Origin: an uncultured Eubacterium sp.
GTDB taxonomy: Bacteria; Bacillota; Clostridia; Oscillospirales; CAG-272
Length of the DNA: 34,341 nt
Reading direction: 5' to 3'
Assembly (NCBI GenBank): GCA_900544285.1
Contig: UQUT01000020.1
Location: 1-34,341, forward strand
The first letter of the stretch is position 1. The number at the start of each line of letters is the position of its first letter. A program made the translations under genes and the position numbers. Below the pieces are notes generated by a model, which was not told where the DNA came from, ran no database searches, and was given only the letters and a program-made list of their open reading frames with translations. Below, piece by piece: positions 23,662 to 32,622 of this stretch.

Positions 23662-25008
23662 TTAATTGTTGATAGTTATATCGTCTGTCGATAAAACCTT
23701 TATCTGATATTCGCCGTCGTAATGATCTACTATGCCTCTTACACTTATGTTTTTGCCTTCGTATCTGTCCGCCGTGACGAGCTTGCCGTCCTTGTCCATA
23801 AGAACCGTGGTGCGGACGGTGACCGTCACTCCGTCTTTTTCGCAGGTGATCGTCATTGCGCCCTTTGAGGAGCTGTCATCGGAGGAAGTTGTATATATGC
23901 TTTTGACGGTGAGGTCTTCCATCGAAACGCTTGTATAAAGCGCAAGCTCTGCAAAGCGGTATTCCTTGCCGTCATCCTCAAGGGTGACGGTGCCGCTTGC
24001 AAATTTTTCAGCCGACACCGGGGTAAACGCGGGCTTATGTCCATCGCTTATCTTTTTGATATTGCCCGGGTCGTCCGGCTTCATCTGACGGTACGTAAGT
24101 CCTGAGACCTGATAGCTGTCGCCTGCCTCATAATACTGCACCGTGCCGACAATTCTCGCCCTGTTGCCGACGGAGATTATCGAAAGTCCCGCTCCGGAGA
24201 GACCGAAACCGTAATAAACGGTCATGCCGAAATACAAGCCGGAATCGGAATCGTAATCTTCAATATAAATGCTTCTTCCGTCGTTACGGGTGATGACGCC
24301 TTCAAAAGCAACCTTTGTGTTTGTGTAATCGGATACGTTGAGCCTCAGCTCTCTTAGCGTCAGCTCGACAGCGTCGCCATAGTAGAAATCGGGATCCTTT
24401 TCGCCCGAATAAACATTGAGTTTTTCCGCTCTTGCCTGCGCCAGAGCCGAAAGGCAGATGCTTCCGTAACGGTTGTTTCCCGTGGACGAAGCCGCGGCAA
24501 GACCATTCTGAAGAATTTCAAGGTTAAGATTTCTGTATGCGCCGTCCTCGCTGTCCTTATACCAGACCCAGACAAGATATCTTGATCCTGTTGAGTCAAG
24601 GTTCCATTTTTCACTGTCCGACTCGACAATGATGCTGACGGCGGATGACAGCCTCGCCCTTGTGAATTCGGAAGCCTTCTTGCCGTATTCTTCGATTTTT
24701 CCCGTCGATTCCGGAGTGTCTATCGCAAGATATCTTGCTTTCAGCACACCGCCGGGAACAACGTCCTCCGGAACATGAAAATGCGTTGTATCACCGTCGA
24801 CATAGGTCTTTACGGTGACGACCTGCTTTTTTGTTTCGGAATTCATATTGAACTTCAGCTCGGATACATAGTCCTTCTTTTCGATCTGCTCCGTTCCTCC
24901 GGCGGAGGAGGTGGTTGTTGTGCCACCTTCCGCGGGAGTACATGAAGAAAGACAAAGAACGACAATTATCAGAGCCAGCAAAAGCGAAAGTACTCTTTTT
25001 GTTTTCAT
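23662..25008 (-). CDS. Surface lipoprotein nuclease (SNase-like domain plus OB-type domains)
   Basis: 448 aa. Lipobox LSSC (C23). The thermonuclease-like domain spans about 62-203: VDGDTTHFHV, then ARYLAIDTPE (R92, D97, E100, equivalent to staphylococcal nuclease R35, D40, E43) and GSRYLVWVW (R143, equivalent to R87), so the active site is complete. The C-terminal half has two regions of OB/YhcR-like appearance (TKVAFEGVITRNDGRSIYIED; NISVRGIVDHYDGEYQIKVLS). It should cut DNA or RNA at the cell surface, calcium-dependent by family. The ribosome binding site is poor, so it may depend on translation of the binding-protein gene 24 nt upstream. Confidence 0.9.
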   Translation of the reverse strand: MKTKRVLSLLLALIIVVLCLSSCTPAEGGTTTTSSAGGTEQIEKKDYVSELKFNMNSETKKQVVTVKTYVDGDTTHFHVPEDVVPGGVLKARYLAIDTPESTGKIEEYGKKASEFTRARLSSAVSIIVESDSEKWNLDSTGSRYLVWVWYKDSEDGAYRNLNLEILQNGLAAASSTGNNRYGSICLSALAQARAEKLNVYSGEKDPDFYYGDAVELTLRELRLNVSDYTNTKVAFEGVITRNDGRSIYIEDYDSDSGLYFGMTVYYGFGLSGAGLSIISVGNRARIVGTVQYYEAGDSYQVSGLTYRQMKPDDPGNIKKISDGHKPAFTPVSAEKFASGTVTLEDDGKEYRFAELALYTSVSMEDLTVKSIYTTSSDDSSSKGAMTITCEKDGVTVTVRTTVLMDKDGKLVTADRYEGKNISVRGIVDHYDGEYQIKVLSTDDITINN

Positions 25009-25032
25009 TTGTTTATTTGCTTTCGGAAATTA

Positions 25033-26463
25033 TCAATATTCGCATTCTTCAATGGCATCTTCGAACGCTTTCTTTATCATAGCGTCGACGTTGCCGCCGT
25101 CATCTGCAGAGAGGCACTTTGCGAGAAGTGCGCCAACCTGGTCACGGGCTGTGGACGAGCCGTTGAATGCGGGAGATGTGTAATATGCTTCTTCCTGTTC
25201 AAGACATACCTTTGCGGAGAGAGCGGCGATATTTGTTCCGCCGTTTGCGCCGTCGATGAATTCCTTGTATGTTTCGTTTTCGGAAACGGACTTGATTACG
25301 GGAACGTAACCGGAAGCCATTGAGAATTCAGCCTGGAATTCAACGGTTGTTGTAAGATACTTGACAAAGAGCCATGACGCAACAACTTCCTGAGGATTCT
25401 GGTTTGCCTTCTTGAAGATGCAAAGGCTGGGGCCCTGGGAAATAACCTTCTTGTTTGTTTCGCTTACCTGGGGAATTGTTGCTATGCCTACGTCAAACGG
25501 ATATGAGCCGTCTGCGTTTGCCGTCGGACGCTGGTGTGTTGCACCTGCGGAAGAACCGATGGACATATAGCTCTTTACTTCGTTTGTGGAAGTGAAGAGG
25601 CCGGATGTGTATGCGCCGTAGATCTTCTGAGTTGTGAGGTAACCCTTCTGGTACCACTCTCTGAACTTCTTGACGAACTCTCTGTTTGTTTCGTTGTCAA
25701 AGAGGAAGTGATCGCCTGTTGCGCTTGTGTAAGGAGAGCCATACTGCTCGCACATTGTGATGAACCAGTTTGCTTCGCTGTCATAGCCGAGCGGAATGCT
25801 CTTGGGGTCGATCTCTTTGATCTTCTTGCAGAGCTCTTCCATCTCTTCCCATGTTGTGGGCGGAGTGAGGTTGTGTTCTGCGAAGAAGGTTGCGTTGTAA
25901 TAAAGAACTTCTGTTGATTTGGAGAGAGGCATTGTGTACATAAGTCCGTCGCCGAACTGCTTACCTTCGTTGTAATAGCCTTCTATGAAGTCTGCTATCT
26001 GGTCTTTTGTGAGTCCGAGAGTTTCCTTTGTGCCGTCCGCTCTTGTGACCTCGACTGTGCTGTTTATAAGGCTGTCGAGAGTGATAACGGAGCCTGCAAG
26101 GTTATAAAGAGCAACGTGATCCGGATAGCAATATGCGATGTTGGGCTGAGCGCCTGTTGTGATCTCGGTGCTTATCTGGTCTCTTACGTCGTCATAACCG
26201 CCGATCTTTGTGTGTACGATATGAATGTTGGGATAGAGCTTGTTGAACTCAGCGATGTAATTTTCAAGAACATCGGTGAGGTTCGAGCCCATTGTGTGAT
26301 AGAAGGTGATTGTGACTTCGCTGCCGTCGTAACCGCCTTCGGGGACTTCAAAGTTGCCGACTTTTTTGTCTGTGTCCGGATCCGGGGTCGGCTTCGGTCC
26401 GCACGAGAACAGCATTGTCATCGTGAGGGCAAGGAGCATGATAATTGCCAAAAACTTCTTCAT
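25033..26463 (-). CDS. Extracellular solute-binding lipoprotein, family 1 (carbohydrate type)
   Basis: 476 aa from ATG 26463 (GGAGG 11 nt upstream; the in-frame TTG at 26481 is unlikely). Lipobox LFSC (C21). Family 1 features: EVTITFYHTMGSNLTDVLENYIAEFNKLYPNI, GAQPNIAYCYPDHVALYNLAG, PLSKSTEVLYYNATFF, PPTTWEEMEELCKKIKE, QGPSLCIFKK and VASWLFVKYLTT. It captures a sugar, oligosaccharide or sn-glycerol-3-phosphate-like ligand; the ligand cannot be told from the sequence. It delivers to the two permeases encoded just upstream. Confidence 0.94.
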   Translation of the reverse strand: MKKFLAIIMLLALTMTMLFSCGPKPTPDPDTDKKVGNFEVPEGGYDGSEVTITFYHTMGSNLTDVLENYIAEFNKLYPNIHIVHTKIGGYDDVRDQISTEITTGAQPNIAYCYPDHVALYNLAGSVITLDSLINSTVEVTRADGTKETLGLTKDQIADFIEGYYNEGKQFGDGLMYTMPLSKSTEVLYYNATFFAEHNLTPPTTWEEMEELCKKIKEIDPKSIPLGYDSEANWFITMCEQYGSPYTSATGDHFLFDNETNREFVKKFREWYQKGYLTTQKIYGAYTSGLFTSTNEVKSYMSIGSSAGATHQRPTANADGSYPFDVGIATIPQVSETNKKVISQGPSLCIFKKANQNPQEVVASWLFVKYLTTTVEFQAEFSMASGYVPVIKSVSENETYKEFIDGANGGTNIAALSAKVCLEQEEAYYTSPAFNGSSTARDQVGALLAKCLSADDGGNVDAMIKKAFEDAIEECEY

Positions 26464-26521
26464 GACTGGTTTTTCCTCCAAAAATTTTTGTTTTTTTATG
26501 TTAAAAAGTCTGTCGACTTGT

Positions 26522-27412
26522 TTAACCTTTGATACCGCTTCTGCTGACGCCCTTCATGATGTATTTCCTGAGGAATACAAACACAAGGAAGAGCGGGAGC
26601 GAAACGATTGCAACAGCCGCCATCTGAACGGGATAGTTAACGTCGCCCGTCGTTTCCGTGAACGCGTTGCGCAAGCCGTTTGTTATCATCTGGTGGGCTT
26701 CGTCGTTTGCGACGAGTCGCGGCCAGATATATGAGTTCCATGCGCCCATCATTTTGAGAATCGTAATTGAGATAAGCGTCGGGAGGGAGAGCGGTATCAT
26801 AACCTTCCAGAGATATTTGATATCGCTCGTGCCGTCAACCTTGGCGGCAAGATAAAGCTCGTTCGGTATCTGCATAAAGTTCTGACGGAGAAGATATATA
26901 TAGAAAACGCTGACAAGGAACGGCACTATGAGAACGGTATATGTATTTTTCCAACCGAGGTTTGAAACAGTTATGTAGTTTGTGATTGTGAAAAGCTCGC
27001 CGGGAATCATCATTGTTGCGAGAAGCGCGGCGAAAAGTACGTTCTTGCCCTTGAATTCAAGTCTTGCGAAAGCAAATGCGGAAAGCACCGTTATCACAAG
27101 GGAGAGAATTGTCGATACAAGACCGACATAAAGGGTGTTGAGAAACAGTCTTCCGAGATTTGCCGTTGTGAAGGCTGTCGCATAGTTTGAAAAGAGCACC
27201 TGCTTTGGCCAGAACGTCGGCACGCTCATTCTGTATTCATCAAGGCTTTTAAGGGATGAGTTGAGCATCCAATAGAAGGGGAACAGAACGGCGATTGCCA
27301 TGAATATCAGAAAGGCATAAATGAGGATGAGAACGAGTATCTTGCCGATTCTCTGCTCGACGGATACTTTCTGCATATCCTTTTCGTGCATTGTAACTGC
27401 GGTATTTTTCAT
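26522..27412 (-). CDS. Carbohydrate-type ABC importer permease (MalG/UgpE-like)
   Basis: 296 aa, about six membrane helices. Family features: LFPFYWMLNSSLKSLDEY, LFLNTLYVGLVSTILSLVI, SAFAFARLEFKGK and the EAA loop ELYLAAKVDGTSDIKYLWKVMIPLSLP, which contacts the ATPase. It lies 13 nt after the partner permease gene and 58 nt before the binding-protein gene. Confidence 0.94.
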   Translation of the reverse strand: MKNTAVTMHEKDMQKVSVEQRIGKILVLILIYAFLIFMAIAVLFPFYWMLNSSLKSLDEYRMSVPTFWPKQVLFSNYATAFTTANLGRLFLNTLYVGLVSTILSLVITVLSAFAFARLEFKGKNVLFAALLATMMIPGELFTITNYITVSNLGWKNTYTVLIVPFLVSVFYIYLLRQNFMQIPNELYLAAKVDGTSDIKYLWKVMIPLSLPTLISITILKMMGAWNSYIWPRLVANDEAHQMITNGLRNAFTETTGDVNYPVQMAAVAIVSLPLFLVFVFLRKYIMKGVSRSGIKG

Positions 27413-27425
27413 GTTCGCCCTCCTC

Positions 27426-28370
27426 TCAGTAATGAACTTTCTTCTTGCTTACCTGCAGGTTGATAAGGGTGACTATAAGGATTATAACGAACAGAATAAG
27501 CGCGGCGGCGCTCGCTCTTCCCTGCTTGTTTGTGCTGAGCGAGTCATATATAAAGCCGACCATCGTGTTCAGACGTTTTGAATCGTGAACCGGACCCATC
27601 GTGTCTCCGAAAATACCGACGATGCTCGTATATTCCTTGAAGCCGCCGATAAAGCCCGTTATGACAACGTATGCAATCATCGGAGAGAGGAGCGGCACGG
27701 TGATTCTTGTGAAAATTCTTGTTCTCGGCGTTCCGTCGACTCTTGCCGCGTCATAATACTGCTTGTTTATGCTCTGAAGTCCGCCGAGGAGAATCAGTAT
27801 CTTGAACGGGAGCGCATTCCATACTATATAGATAATCATGACTGTCATGTTCGCGGCGTATGTCGAACCCGCGTTTATCCAGTTGACTGCGTTCCCGCCG
27901 AAAAATTCGATGATATTGTTTATGATACCCGCCGTAACGATGATATCGTTTCCTTTTGTGCCGAGGTTGCCGACGATGTTGAACATTGCGGCGAACACCA
28001 TGCCGATAGCGATGGAGTTTGTGACGTAAGGGAGGAAGAATATCGTCTGTAAAACCCTCTGAAGGGGCTTTATTGAGTTGAGGCATACGGCGATGAGAAG
28101 CGCGAGGAACGACGATATAAGTACCGTCGGCACGCAGATGAGCACCGTGTTTTTAAGACACATCAGAAAGCGCTTGTATTTGATAACCTTTGTAAAATTT
28201 CCGATGCCGAACTGAAAAACCTTTCCGCCGATGGCTTCAAGACCGCTGTAATCTTCAAGAAACGCCATGCGGACAGTGTTTATTATCGGCCACACCGTAA
28301 ACACAAGAAGCAGGACTATCGCCGGAGAGAGATAAAGCCATGCTTTCCACTGTTGCTTGCTTTCAACCAT
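27426..28370 (-). CDS. Carbohydrate-type ABC importer permease (MalF/UgpA-like)
   Basis: 314 aa, about six membrane helices. Family features: WLYLSPAIVLLLVFTVWPIINTVRMAF, FLMCLKNTVLICVPTVLISSFLALLIAV and the EAA loop QYYDAARVDGTPRTRIFTRITVPLLSPMI. It pairs with the MalG-like permease. The gene begins 3 nt after the ATPase stop, so translation is probably coupled. Confidence 0.94.
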   Translation of the reverse strand: MVESKQQWKAWLYLSPAIVLLLVFTVWPIINTVRMAFLEDYSGLEAIGGKVFQFGIGNFTKVIKYKRFLMCLKNTVLICVPTVLISSFLALLIAVCLNSIKPLQRVLQTIFFLPYVTNSIAIGMVFAAMFNIVGNLGTKGNDIIVTAGIINNIIEFFGGNAVNWINAGSTYAANMTVMIIYIVWNALPFKILILLGGLQSINKQYYDAARVDGTPRTRIFTRITVPLLSPMIAYVVITGFIGGFKEYTSIVGIFGDTMGPVHDSKRLNTMVGFIYDSLSTNKQGRASAAALILFVIILIVTLINLQVSKKKVHY

Positions 28371-28373
28371 TTT

Positions 28374-29474
28374 TCACACCTCGAAATAAATTCTTTCTTC
28401 GGTTTCCTTATCAAAGATGAACACCTTATGACGTTTGAGCGAATAGCTTACAGTCGACAATTCGGTGTTTACCTTGTTGTCCGCATTGATTATCGAGCGG
28501 ATAACGGGCGAAAGTGACGCTTCGCTCGTCGATACGACGCTTACGTCCCTGCCCATGACCTCAACGCTCGAAAGATTGCAGTGCATGGGGCCGTAATCAT
28601 CAAGAATGAAGCCCTCGGGACGGATACCGACGAAAACGTCGCCGTCCTTTGCGCCGGGAACGGAGAGGACGCCGTCACCGCCTATATAAAGCATTCCGCC
28701 TTCGACTCTGCCATCGAAAACGTTTATCGGGGGAGTGCCGAGGAATTTCGCAACGAAGAGGTTTTTCGGATCGTCATAAACCTCCTGCGGAGCGCCTATC
28801 TGCTGAACGACACCGCTCTTCATAACGACTATCATATCGGAAATGCTCATCGCCTCTTCCTGGTCGTGCGTGACGAACACCGTCGTTATCTTTGTTTCTC
28901 TCTGAATTCTTCTTATTTCTTCTCTCGTCTGGAGACGGAGACGTGCGTCAAGGTTGGAAAGGGGCTCGTCAAGAAGGAGCACTCTCGGCATTTTGACGAG
29001 AGCACGCGCAATTGCAACTCTCTGCTGCTGACCTCCGGAAAGCTCGCTGGGTTTACGATCCATGAGGTCGTCTATCTGGACGAGTCTCGCCGCCTCATAA
29101 GCTCTTTCAAGCATTTCCTCTTTCGACAGCTTATCCGCGCCGCGGAGGTTCTGAAGCGGGAAAAGGATATTCTGCTTGACGGTCATGTGAGGATAGAGGG
29201 CGTAATTCTGGAAAACAAGTCCGACGCCTCTGTTTTCGGGGGAGAGGTCGGTAACGTCATCCTCGCCGAAGAAGATCCTGCCGGACGTGGGCTTTTGCAG
29301 TCCGCAGATCATATAAAGAGTTGTGCTTTTTCCGCAGCCCGAGGGACCGAGAAGACCGATGAGCTTGCCATCGGGTATCTCAAAAGTAAAGTCGTTTACG
29401 GCAACGACCTCCTCATTTGATTTTTTATTCCGGCTGGGGAATATCTTTGTCAGGTTCTGTAATACGACTTTCAT
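28374..29474 (-). CDS. ABC importer ATP-binding protein (MsmX/UgpC/MalK family)
   Basis: 366 aa. Walker A GPSGCGKST at 43-51, Q-loop LVFQNYALYPHM, signature LSGGQQQR at 145-152, Walker B VLLLDEPLSNLD, H-loop VTHDQEEAM. After residue 240 there is a TOBE-type regulatory domain (FVGIRPEGF), which marks the sugar-importer class. It has AAAGGAT upstream of the ATG and is first in the four-gene importer unit, downstream of the RDD gene. Confidence 0.95.
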   Translation of the reverse strand: MKVVLQNLTKIFPSRNKKSNEEVVAVNDFTFEIPDGKLIGLLGPSGCGKSTTLYMICGLQKPTSGRIFFGEDDVTDLSPENRGVGLVFQNYALYPHMTVKQNILFPLQNLRGADKLSKEEMLERAYEAARLVQIDDLMDRKPSELSGGQQQRVAIARALVKMPRVLLLDEPLSNLDARLRLQTREEIRRIQRETKITTVFVTHDQEEAMSISDMIVVMKSGVVQQIGAPQEVYDDPKNLFVAKFLGTPPINVFDGRVEGGMLYIGGDGVLSVPGAKDGDVFVGIRPEGFILDDYGPMHCNLSSVEVMGRDVSVVSTSEASLSPVIRSIINADNKVNTELSTVSYSLKRHKVFIFDKETEERIYFEV

Positions 29475-29509
29475 TTTGTATCCTTTCTCAAATTATTTAT
29501 ATTCTTAAG

Positions 29510-29550
29510 AAAAAACGCCGCCGTAGCTTTTAATATTGGCTGCGGGCGGC
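29510..29550 (-). terminator. Terminator overlapping the end of the RDD gene
   Basis: On the minus strand GCCGCCCGCAGC, 11-nt loop, GCTACGGCGGC, then GTTTTTTC. The stem begins inside the last codons of the RDD gene. Some read-through into the importer operon is likely because no separate promoter is obvious in the remaining 35 nt. Confidence 0.7.
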
Positions 29551-30291
29551 TTTCTCCGCAGATACCCTTTTCTTGTATTCTATCATTTCGCTTTCGCTTG
29601 CGAAAATCATCTGGCTCGCCATGTCGACGCAGACAGTGCCCGCAAGAAGGTCATGAATGAGAGAATTCGTTTTTGTTGCGAAGAAAAGAATTATCTGCAA
29701 CAGCAACTCGGCGCAGAGGACAATAAGCCCCATGAGACCGATGCTGTTAAAATATATCATTACTATAATAAGGACGGGTATCATTGTTTCAAGGGTAAAC
29801 TTACCGAGGAACGTGCGGACGAAAAGCATAAGAGGATTAATCCTCACGCCGTCCGTTCTGATGACGCCGATACCGAACACTTTTTTGCCGACGGTCTGCC
29901 CGTTTTTCAGACAAAGCGGAACGACGAATTCCGTCGCTGCAAAAGAAAGAAGGATGGAAAGGGAGATAATCGTCAGAGTCAGGTTGAAAACCTTAGCATA
30001 TTCCTTCATCGCCGTTTCATCAGCGATAAGCGCGTCATAAGCCTTTTTATACTGCTCCTGCTCTTCTTTCGTCATAGCGGCTCTTTCTTCTTCCGTCATG
30101 CGGAAGGTGACGCCGTATTCGGCTTCATAGGAGGCATAATACTCCTCAAGGCGGTCGCTGTGTCCGTCATAATCCGTAATCTGCGACATAAGAACGGCAA
30201 AACCCGTGGCAACGATACAGATAAGTATCGCGTCAAGAATGAAAGCCGATATTCTTTTCAGCACGCTTGCCTTCTGGATATCAAAAATCAT
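29530..30291 (-). CDS. RDD-family membrane protein
   Basis: 253 aa from ATG 30291 (AAAGGGAAG 6 nt upstream; the longer frame to 30354 has no start support). RDD features: KRISAFILDAILICIVATG at the first helix, LKNGQTVGKKVFGIGVIRTDG in the middle, and SLIHDLLAGTVCVD after the last helix. About four membrane segments, with a charged acidic loop (YDGHSDRLEEYYASYEAEYG, KEEQEQYKKAYDAL) inserted after the first. Function of the family is poorly defined (transport or stress roles are reported for some). Confidence 0.88.
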   Translation of the reverse strand: MIFDIQKASVLKRISAFILDAILICIVATGFAVLMSQITDYDGHSDRLEEYYASYEAEYGVTFRMTEEERAAMTKEEQEQYKKAYDALIADETAMKEYAKVFNLTLTIISLSILLSFAATEFVVPLCLKNGQTVGKKVFGIGVIRTDGVRINPLMLFVRTFLGKFTLETMIPVLIIVMIYFNSIGLMGLIVLCAELLLQIILFFATKTNSLIHDLLAGTVCVDMASQMIFASESEMIEYKKRVSAEKAARSQY

Positions 30292-30399
30292 ACAGGTCTT
30301 CCCTTTCCCGAAAACATTTCTTTCAAAAATCACGAGATTGAAAATGAACAACACAGATGTATAAATTTACACATTATTTTGAAACTTTTTACATTATTC

Positions 30400-30428
30400 A
30401 GCATATCACAATTTCAGTCTTTCGTCAA
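30400..30428 (-). promoter_or_regulatory. Sigma-A promoter for the RDD gene
   Basis: On the minus strand TTGACG (30423-30428), 17-nt spacer, TATGCT (30400-30405). The RDD start is about 110 nt downstream. Confidence 0.75.
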
Positions 30429-30548
30429 CCGATTTGTTAAATATAAAAAATATTTTTCATGAAGGAGCGTCCGCGCATGCCTTTTTATGCTGCTTTCCTG
30501 TCGACGGAAAAATTTTTCTTCCGACGTTTTTCTCCTTTGAAAAACCCG

Positions 30549-30576
30549 TTGACATTCTCCGCAGGGGTGGTATAAT
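30549..30576 (+). promoter_or_regulatory. Consensus sigma-A promoter for the HD-domain gene
   Basis: TTGACA (30549-30554), 16-nt spacer, TATAAT (30571-30576), 36 nt before the ATG. Confidence 0.9.
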
Positions 30577-30611
30577 TGCCTTGAAAACGAACCCTCTGAG
30601 GAGTAAAAACA

Positions 30612-31208
30612 ATGAGAAAAAGCAATATTTCACGCGACGAGGCACTTGCGCTTCTCGAAAAATACAATAAGGAGCCGTTTCATATTCAGCACGCGCTGAC
30701 TGTCGAAGGGGTCATGCGTTATTTTGCAAAATCCCTCGGCTATGGCGACGAGGAGGATTACTGGGGCATTACCGGTCTGCTTCACGACATAGATTTTGAG
30801 CTTTATCCGCAGCAACACTGCAAAAAAGCTCCCGAGTTGCTCAGAGAGGGCGGCGTCGGGGACGACATGATATATTCCGTTTGCTCGCACGGCTACGGCA
30901 TCTGTTGCGACGTTGAGCCTAAGCACGAGATGGAAAAGGTGCTCTTTGCCGCAGACGAGCTGACGGGTCTGATATGGTCGACGGCGCTCATGCGTCCGTC
31001 AAAGAGCGTTTCGGACATGGAGGTTTCAAGTCTGAAAAAGAAATTCAAAGATAAGAAATTCGCCGCAGGCTGCTCGCGTGACGTCATCCGCACAGGCGCG
31101 GAGCGTCTCGGCTGGGAGCTCGACAAGCTCTTTGAGGAGACAATTGCCGCGATGAGAACGTGCGAGACGTCCGTTGCCGACTTCATGCGTGATTACAAGC
31201 CGCAATAA
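30612..31208 (+). CDS. HD-domain hydrolase
   Basis: 198 aa with GAGGAG upstream. HD-type metal residues are visible: H27 in FHIQHALTVEGVMRYFA, H58-D59 in GITGLLHDIDFELYP, H82-region PELLREGG and CSHGYGI, and D114-type LFAADELTGLIW. The protein belongs to the small single-domain HD phosphohydrolases; substrate unknown (often nucleotides or phosphate esters). Its stop codon TAA overlaps the first codon of the GNAT pseudogene that follows. Confidence 0.9.
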   Translation: MRKSNISRDEALALLEKYNKEPFHIQHALTVEGVMRYFAKSLGYGDEEDYWGITGLLHDIDFELYPQQHCKKAPELLREGGVGDDMIYSVCSHGYGICCDVEPKHEMEKVLFAADELTGLIWSTALMRPSKSVSDMEVSSLKKKFKDKKFAAGCSRDVIRTGAERLGWELDKLFEETIAAMRTCETSVADFMRDYKPQ

Positions 31209-31498
31209 GCGCAATTTTCAGAAAAACAACAGCGACAGACATTCCCGCCGTGCTTGCGCTTTACCGTTCCGTTCTCGTCACGGAGGGCTGCACATGGGAT
31301 GAGGATTACCCCTCGGAAAGAGAAGCAAAAGGCGACCTTTCCTCCGGCGGGCTCTACGTTTTTGAGTCCGACGGACGGCTACTTGTTTCAAGGGTGAACC
31401 TCGCGGCTGTCGGGCTTTATCGCTCCCTCGGCTTCGATTTTGTCGGCAACTGTCACGAATACGGCATTGACTTCTTCGCCTGCGAAAAAGCTTTATAA
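31205..31498 (+). pseudogene. GNAT acetyltransferase pseudogene (start lost, internal deletion)
   Basis: The frame reads ISAIFRKTTATDIPAVLALYRS, GGLYVFESDGRLLVS and VNLAAVGLYRSLGFDFVGN. These are the first and last parts of a GNAT acetyltransferase. The central segment with the acetyl-CoA-binding Q/R-x-x-G-x-G/A motif, roughly 60 residues, is absent. The expected start codon position (31205-31207) is ATA. If it had been ATG, it would have overlapped the HD stop as ATGA. A shorter product from GTG 31250 is possible but would lack the catalytic core. Confidence 0.75.
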
Positions 31499-31503
31499 AA
31501 AGA

Positions 31504-31539
31504 ACCGCCCTCCCGAAATGATCAAAACGGGAGGGCGGT
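31504..31539. terminator. Bidirectional intrinsic terminator
   Basis: ACCGCCCTCCCG, 12-nt loop, CGGGAGGGCGGT: a perfect 12-bp stem with T runs on both sides (CTTTATATT on plus, TCTTTTTAT on minus). It separates the plus-strand HD/GNAT unit from the minus-strand cassette B. Confidence 0.9.
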
Positions 31540-31585
31540 CTTTATATTAAGCGCGGAAGGGGATACCGCGGAGGATGATGGCGGT

Positions 31586-32599
31586 TTATCTGAAAAGGCT
31601 TTCGAATATCGACGTTATGTTTTCGCATTTCTCCTGCGACGACATAACTCCGAGAACGTATTTCCCGCAAGTCTTGACGGAAACATATCCCGCGCTAACG
31701 CAAATCCATTTGGCGGGGTTGAGTCCGGATTCCATTTCCTTTGCAACCTTTTGCGCGTCCTTCTCGTCCTTGACTTCAACCATTACAAGAGAGAAGCCCC
31801 AGCCGATCATCGGCTCGCAGATCACTCCTTCCTTTTCAAGCAGGTCGACGTTCTCTTCTATTCCGAAATAGTAAGGCGCGCGCTCGGAGGTGACGTCCAT
31901 TCTTGTCACGCCCATTGAAAGTTCTGCGCCCGTGCGGACTTTTTTCATAATGCCGACAAGCGTCTGCTCTGTGTCGGGACTGATATCTGTTTTCAGATCC
32001 TCCGTGCAGAGGATTATGAATGCATAATTACCTTCCGAGCCGATGGCTTTCATCGTCGCGGGCTTTTCTCCGCCGAAGTCAAGCGCCGATTTTTCTTCAA
32101 GGAAAGCGAGGAAGGCTTCCCTGTCGGCGCCCTCTTTGAGTTCAAAAACGGTCGCGGCGAAAGGGACGTCGCCGGAAAGGCAGAAAAGTGAACCCGACTT
32201 TACATATTCGGGAAACTCGGTTCCGTATTCAAAGCCGTATATATAGGGCGAACGATCTTCCGGATATGGCTGAACGCTTATATCCGTTTCAAGGCTGTCA
32301 AAGCAGGGATGCTCGTCCAGTCTGCCCATTATTTCCGTCAGATTTTTGCCGGAATTTTTGCGGAGCAGATTTTTGAGATATGCCGCCATAGCCTCGGACG
32401 CCGTCGGCTTTTCGATGGGCTCATCGGTTTTTTCGGTTGTTACGGGAGCTTGGGTCGTTGTCGTGCCGTCCGGCTTTGCCGTCGTGGTGATTCCGGTCGT
32501 TGTAGTGCTTCCGGCCTGATTATTGTTATTTGTAATGCAACCTGCAATGACAACTGCAATTGTCAGTGCGACAAGAATGACAGATATAATTTTTTTCAT
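31586..32599 (-). CDS. Lipoprotein with Thr-rich linker (cassette B)
   Basis: 337 aa from ATG 32599 (GAGG 7-8 nt upstream; the adjacent ATG 32602 is equally possible). Signal MKKIISVILVALTIAVVIAGC (in part) with the lipobox VIAGC, then a long Thr/Pro/Lys linker and a globular domain of about 260 residues. It appears to hold two similar halves: one with ATVFELKEGADREAFLAFLEEK followed by GNYAFIILCTEDLK, another with LVMVEVKDEKDAQKVAKEMESG followed by GKYVLGVMSSQEK. These also resemble the single copy in the cassette A lipoprotein. The start of the longer frame lies within the anti-sigma-like gene. Family not recognised. Confidence 0.87.
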   Translation of the reverse strand: MKKIISVILVALTIAVVIAGCITNNNNQAGSTTTTGITTTAKPDGTTTTQAPVTTEKTDEPIEKPTASEAMAAYLKNLLRKNSGKNLTEIMGRLDEHPCFDSLETDISVQPYPEDRSPYIYGFEYGTEFPEYVKSGSLFCLSGDVPFAATVFELKEGADREAFLAFLEEKSALDFGGEKPATMKAIGSEGNYAFIILCTEDLKTDISPDTEQTLVGIMKKVRTGAELSMGVTRMDVTSERAPYYFGIEENVDLLEKEGVICEPMIGWGFSLVMVEVKDEKDAQKVAKEMESGLNPAKWICVSAGYVSVKTCGKYVLGVMSSQEKCENITSIFESLFR

Positions 32600-32622
32600 C
32601 ATTTTTCCTCTTTTCCTTTGGG

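Larger units (their letters stand above)
30292..30611. other. 320-bp divergent intergenic region
   Basis: It carries the minus-strand promoter for the RDD gene (30400-30428) and the plus-strand promoter for the HD gene (30549-30576). Nothing else was recognised. Confidence 0.6.

Noticed and set aside
22446..23672. 408-aa plus-strand open frame antisense to the duplicated-domain lipoprotein
   Set aside because: It mirrors the lipoprotein codons, is Cys/Val-rich with the same repeat, and has no ribosome binding site; the minus-strand gene has lipobox and GAGGAG site.
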